This document shows, in pieces, positions 60,815 to 64,000 of a stretch of 64,000 nt of DNA. Below the pieces are notes generated by a model that was given only the letters and a program-made list of their open reading frames with translations, did no database searches and was not told the origin of the DNA. The DNA comes from Negadavirga shengliensis. Its GTDB lineage: Bacteria; Bacteroidota; Bacteroidia; Cytophagales; Cyclobacteriaceae. The stretch's first letter is position 1. Every line of letters begins with the position of its first letter. The stretch is taken from assembly GCF_042652345.1 (NCBI RefSeq), contig NZ_JBHSJJ010000001.1:62001-126000 (forward strand), written 5' to 3'. The translations under genes and the position numbers were made by a program.

Positions 60815-61591
60815 TTAGATCAAATAGAAGAAGGTAAACACAAATACCCAAACCAAATCCACAAAGTGCCAATACAGCCCGATTTTTTCCACCATTTCAT
60901 AATGTCCCCTTTGTTCAAATACACCAACAGCTGCCTGATAAAACGCCAGGAATAACAGAAACACGCCAATGGTAACATGGAACCCATGAAATCCGGTAAT
61001 GAAGAAAAACAACTGGGCAAATGGCGCCGGGCCATACTCGTTAACTACGAGGTTGGCTCCAAATACGGTTTCGGTAACTATTTGATTGGCGGCATTCACG
61101 TAAGTCAACAAGGTGCCCTCGTCTGTACCATGGATGAAGTGGGTCCATTCCCAAGCCTGACAGCTCAAGAAAGTAATCCCGCCAAGAAGCGTCCAAAGTA
61201 ACCATTTTACTACATCTTTCTTATCATTTCTTTGACCCGCTTCTACCGCCAATACCATGGTCACAGAGCTCATGATCAAAATGAATGTCATCAATCCCAC
61301 AAATACCAACGGAAAATGAACGCCATGGACAAATGGGATGGCATCGAAGATCATTTCAGGGATAGGCCAATATTCGTTCGAACTGACAAAGTCCGCTGAA
61401 GCTCCCTCGTAAGCGGGATAGCTCATCCTGATAGCGCCATAGGTAATCAGAAATGCCGTAAAAGTGAAAATATCTGAAAGAAGGAAAAACCACATCATAA
61501 GCTTACCATAACTGGCTTTCAAGGGCTGGTTTCCTCCCTCCCATATCCCTCTCTTGGATTTTATTTCAATAGCAGTCGATGACATATTCAA
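60815..61591 (-). CDS. Cytochrome c oxidase subunit III
   Basis: 258 residues with seven helices in the CoxC pattern. Conserved features include KLMMWFFLLSDIFTFTAFLITYG, WLLWTLLGGITFLSCQAWEWTHFIHG, FFITGFHGFHVTIGVFLLFLAFYQ and GLYWHFVDLVWVFVFTFFYL, whose HG..FHV and YWHFVDLVW motifs are diagnostic for subunit III. It is the longer of two adjacent subunit III-like genes. Confidence 0.94.
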   Translation of the reverse strand: MNMSSTAIEIKSKRGIWEGGNQPLKASYGKLMMWFFLLSDIFTFTAFLITYGAIRMSYPAYEGASADFVSSNEYWPIPEMIFDAIPFVHGVHFPLVFVGLMTFILIMSSVTMVLAVEAGQRNDKKDVVKWLLWTLLGGITFLSCQAWEWTHFIHGTDEGTLLTYVNAANQIVTETVFGANLVVNEYGPAPFAQLFFFITGFHGFHVTIGVFLLFLAFYQAAVGVFEQRGHYEMVEKIGLYWHFVDLVWVFVFTFFYLI

Positions 61592-61609
61592 GAATTTAAC
61601 TTATAACTT

Positions 61610-62191
61610 TTAATGATTCAATAGCAAAAACATAAACAGATACAACCAAAGCCCTCCCAGAAAATGCCAGTAAGTAACGCACATCTCCATTTGAGCCATA
61701 TTCCGGGAATGGATTCGGTTTCTCAGGGACGAAATTAATACAATAATTAGAAATATCACACCGCTGATCAGATGTATTGCGTGCAGACCTGTAAAAACAT
61801 AGAGAAACGATCCCGCCGGATTTCCTACGAAATATACGTCCCTGTCTACCAGCGCCACCCAGCTGTACCACTGTCCAACCAAAAAGGCCACTCCCAAAAC
61901 CGTGGTCACCCCTATCGCCAGCTTGAGCCGATCCAGCAGGTTCCTTTTGGCTGAAACATAAGCCCAATGCATGCTGCAGCTGCTCAGGACAATGATCACA
62001 GAGGTATACCAAAATACATTTGGCAAATCAAACTCCAGCCAGTCCCCCTCAGCTTGCCGTACTATATACGCGCTTGTCATGGCTGCAAACACCATTACCA
62101 CGCTCACGATAAACAGCCACAGCGCAAATTTTTTGGGATGCATAGCCAATGGCTGTTCCGCCCCTTCCACAAATGCTAATTTCTCTTCCAT
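61610..62191 (-). CDS. Second cytochrome c oxidase subunit III-like protein
   Basis: 193 residues from ATG 62191; the frame extending to 62254 overlaps ctaB and is rejected. Five helices with the subunit III marks GSFLYVFTGLHAIHLISGVIFL and VTYWHFLGGLWLYLFMFLLL. It is the shorter, five-helix version often found just before the full subunit III in Bacteroidota and Aquificae-type clusters. With the next gene it gives two subunit III-type polypeptides for one oxidase; whether both enter the complex is not known from sequence. It is 4 bp from ctaB. Confidence 0.9.
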   Translation of the reverse strand: MEEKLAFVEGAEQPLAMHPKKFALWLFIVSVVMVFAAMTSAYIVRQAEGDWLEFDLPNVFWYTSVIIVLSSCSMHWAYVSAKRNLLDRLKLAIGVTTVLGVAFLVGQWYSWVALVDRDVYFVGNPAGSFLYVFTGLHAIHLISGVIFLIIVLISSLRNRIHSRNMAQMEMCVTYWHFLGGLWLYLFMFLLLNH

Positions 62192-62195
62192 TTCA

Positions 62196-63098
62196 CTAAA
62201 CTTTATCCAACAAGTAGGCAATTTGTACAATAGGCAAATACAAGAATGACCCAAACATGATCCTCAACGCGGATTTTCGGGAACAGTCCTTCATCAAAGA
62301 AAAGGTCTGCGCAAGAAAAAGGACGCCGCATACGGTTGCGATTACCCCCGAATTGAGGCCAGTAAATCCAAAATAGGTCGGTAACAGGCCCAAGGGCAAT
62401 AGAAACAGCGTATAAATCATGATTTGAATGGCAGTATTCAGATCCTTCTTACCTCCTGAAGGCAATAATTTAAATCCCGCTTTTTTGTAATCCTCATCGC
62501 CCACCCATGCTATGGCCCAGAAATGAGGAAACTGCCAGATAAACTGGATTCCGAAAATGATCAGTGCCTCATAAGAAATGCTCCCTGTAGCGGCAGTCCA
62601 TCCCAAAAGAGGAGGCATGGCTCCCGGTATCGCACCCACCAATACAGCAATCGGCCCCACCCTTTTTAGAGGCGTGTACACAAATACATAAAGGATCATA
62701 CTCAGCACGCCCAGAGACATGGTGATCATATTGGTAAAATACCAAAGCAAACTTATCCCAAGAAAGGCTATAATCAGGGTGAACCAATAAGCTTCCCTGA
62801 CGGAAAGAATATTCATGGGAAGCGGGCGGGTCCTCGTCCTTTTCATCAATTTATCGTAATCCCTCTCCAGAATCTCATTAGCTGCGCCTGAAGCACCGGT
62901 GATCAGGAAGCCTCCCGCTACAAGCCCAAAGAAACTCCCCCATGAGAAAAAAGTTGCAGCGTCACCTAAGATAAATCCAAAAGCAGCAGAAAATGTAACC
63001 AACAGGGACAACCTGACCTTGATCAGATCAAGATAAGCTTTCGATCGGACCGCAATCAAGTCATAGATGCCTCTATTGGATAAATTAATTGTATTCAT
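62196..63098 (-). CDS. ctaB: Protoheme IX farnesyltransferase (heme O synthase)
   Basis: 300 residues, nine helices, UbiA superfamily. The diphosphate-binding motif NEILERDYDKLMKRTRTRPLP and the YTPLKR(V/K) loop are specific for heme O synthase. It farnesylates heme b to heme O, the substrate of CtaA for making heme A. The start overlaps the ctaA stop by four bases (ATGA), so the two enzymes of heme A synthesis are translationally coupled. Confidence 0.95.
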   Translation of the reverse strand: MNTINLSNRGIYDLIAVRSKAYLDLIKVRLSLLVTFSAAFGFILGDAATFFSWGSFFGLVAGGFLITGASGAANEILERDYDKLMKRTRTRPLPMNILSVREAYWFTLIIAFLGISLLWYFTNMITMSLGVLSMILYVFVYTPLKRVGPIAVLVGAIPGAMPPLLGWTAATGSISYEALIIFGIQFIWQFPHFWAIAWVGDEDYKKAGFKLLPSGGKKDLNTAIQIMIYTLFLLPLGLLPTYFGFTGLNSGVIATVCGVLFLAQTFSLMKDCSRKSALRIMFGSFLYLPIVQIAYLLDKV

Positions 63099-64000
63099 AT
63101 TACGGAATGATTTTCATCAAACTTTTCATAGTGGCCAAGTTCTAACCAGATAAGGAACTGCACGCCAATGATCAAAGATCCCAATAACAAATGCAGCGGC
63201 TGAATAAATGCCGGGATGGCAAAATAAGCCATCATCGCTCCAGACAGTATCACCGTTAATATCAGAAATATCAAAGCAAGGCTATTTTTATACAATGATG
63301 AATCCGGGCCTGCATTTTTATATACCATATAGCCAAACACCAAATGCAGCAGCAGTAACACCAATGAATAAGAGCGGTGAATGATGAAAGCCAATCCCAA
63401 CTCTCCGATCCATTTTTCCCGGAAAAGGTGACCAAATGCCGTTGCAACTCGGTCTATTTCCTCTCTCACCTGAATTCCCAAGACAATCTGAACCAGCATC
63501 AATATCAATGCGACTGCCATAAACCATTTGTACTTACCGGCGGAAGGGATGTATTCCTTCTTATCTGCCGGATGGCTGATCTTCCTTGCCCTGAAGTAGA
63601 TGTATAACAACAAGCAAACCAATATCAACGCAACGACCATATGAAGGCTTATCATCCATTGCAGCAGGTTGGTCGATACAACGATTGAACCCAGCCAGCC
63701 CTGAAACACCACCAGTACCAAAGCTGCAAATGAAAGGAGCGGGATCACGGGATCGATTTTCCTTATCCTGATCGAACGCACAAATGTGAGAATGATGAAA
63801 ATGCCTATCATCACCCCCACCAGCCTGTTCACATACTCGATCCATGTTTTGGTAGCATTAAAAGGCTGCTTTTCCAATATGGACTCATCATGACGGATAT
63901 CCTCCGCCAAAGTGCTGAACCCCAAGCTTTCAAGCATGGCGATAAAACGGTTGTTTTTCTCAACCCGCTTGGCCACATACAGATCTTCATAATCTGCAGG
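63095..64000 (-). CDS. ctaA: Heme A synthase (COX15/CtaA), 3' part; runs off right edge
   Basis: 301 residues are visible and the frame is open to the window edge, so a GTG at 63974-63976 is an internal codon, not the start. The first residues read PADYEDLYVAKRVEKNN, which in complete CtaA proteins follows the first membrane helix and the CPDWPKC motif, so about 50-70 residues are missing. Features: FNATKTWIEYVNRLVG, His in ISLHMVVALILVCLLL, FIIHRSYSLVLLLLHLVFG and a final QPLHLLLGSLIIGVQF, with heme-ligand His residues. It oxidises heme O to heme A. Confidence 0.95.
   Translation of the reverse strand, partial: PADYEDLYVAKRVEKNNRFIAMLESLGFSTLAEDIRHDESILEKQPFNATKTWIEYVNRLVGVMIGIFIILTFVRSIRIRKIDPVIPLLSFAALVLVVFQGWLGSIVVSTNLLQWMISLHMVVALILVCLLLYIYFRARKISHPADKKEYIPSAGKYKWFMAVALILMLVQIVLGIQVREEIDRVATAFGHLFREKWIGELGLAFIIHRSYSLVLLLLHLVFGYMVYKNAGPDSSLYKNSLALIFLILTVILSGAMMAYFAIPAFIQPLHLLLGSLIIGVQFLIWLELGHYEKFDENHSVI

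Noticed and set aside
62192..62254. N-terminal extension of the short subunit III-like protein
   Set aside because: It overlaps ctaB; MEEKLAFVEG at 62191 fits the family.
63974..63976. GTG as start of ctaA
   Set aside because: The frame stays open to the window edge and the upstream residues (PADYEDLY) belong to the CtaA family, so the gene is cut by the edge.
1..64000. Insertion sequences, prophage, CRISPR arrays, toxin-antitoxin or defence systems, tRNA or rRNA genes
   Set aside because: I looked for transposase or integrase motifs, regular repeat-spacer arrays and TpsiC-arm or rRNA signatures on both strands and found none.

Overview
The window is chromosomal DNA of a Bacteroidota bacterium, most likely of the order Cytophagales (a Cyclobacteriaceae-like relative is my best guess). 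The grounds are: -7 boxes of the Bacteroidota form TAnnTTTG in front of many genes; type IX secretion (T9SS) sorting domains; a lipoprotein with a Cys-Ser-Glu-Asp-Asp surface-export signal; an RPB6-type omega subunit; a Rho factor with a long charged insertion; a three-domain IspG; a CXXXY-type CcmE; and several Bacteroidota-specific families (DUF4835, DUF2520, DUF6728-like, OstA-like). It is mainly housekeeping sequence. I see no insertion sequence, prophage, CRISPR array, tRNA or rRNA.

Layout. 1-0.46 kb: 5' part of recQ. 0.8-3.8 kb: two paralogous secreted T9SS cargo proteins facing each other tail to tail. 4.2-8.9 kb: rho, serS and an exported DapA-family protein. 9.0-14.2 kb: a cytochrome c maturation cluster (ccmB, ccmC, ccmD, ccmE, ccmF) interrupted by a 407-bp non-coding stretch with a promoter-like box, a 17-codon reading frame and many hairpins. 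14.2-18.1 kb: DUF2520 protein, UbiA-type prenyltransferase, a surface lipoprotein in an AT-rich pocket, dispersed non-coding repeats, and purN. 18.3-25.5 kb: purH, then the elongasome operon mreB-mreC-mreD-mrdA-rodA with overlapping genes. 25.5-30.4 kb: glycerol catabolism, glpD-glpK-glpF plus a possible overlapping small gene, divergent from a DeoR-type repressor and separated from it by an operator-like repeat array.

30.5-40.5 kb: MscS-type channel, a DUF3352-like/propeller protein, malate dehydrogenase, a cyclic-nucleotide-binding-domain protein overlapping tilS, an OstA/LptA-like protein and a small T9SS cargo. 40.6-45.8 kb: bamD-rpoZ-coaBC-DUF4835-recN. 45.8-51.5 kb: fabI with an operator-like inverted repeat on its promoter, a SlyD-type FKBP, an orphan ABC ATPase, an MmcQ/YjbR protein, a small membrane protein, ispG and an SDR. 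51.6-58.8 kb: a large outer-membrane protein and a very large multi-pass histidine kinase. 58.9-64 kb: the end of a cytochrome c oxidase cluster (ctaA, ctaB, two subunit III-type proteins, subunit IV, SCO, DUF420 and a small CxxC protein), with a terminator between subunit IV and SCO. ctaA runs off the right edge.

The ccm and cox clusters together point to an aerobic respiratory chain with c-type cytochromes and a heme A-type oxidase. The mre/mrd genes build a rod-shaped wall. The OstA-like and BamD proteins serve the outer membrane.

The less explained items are the ccmB-ccmC intergenic RNA candidate, the small gene after glpF that may use an ATA start, the repeats at 14.3, 17.3 and 30.4 kb, and the inverted repeats on the fabI and glp promoters.
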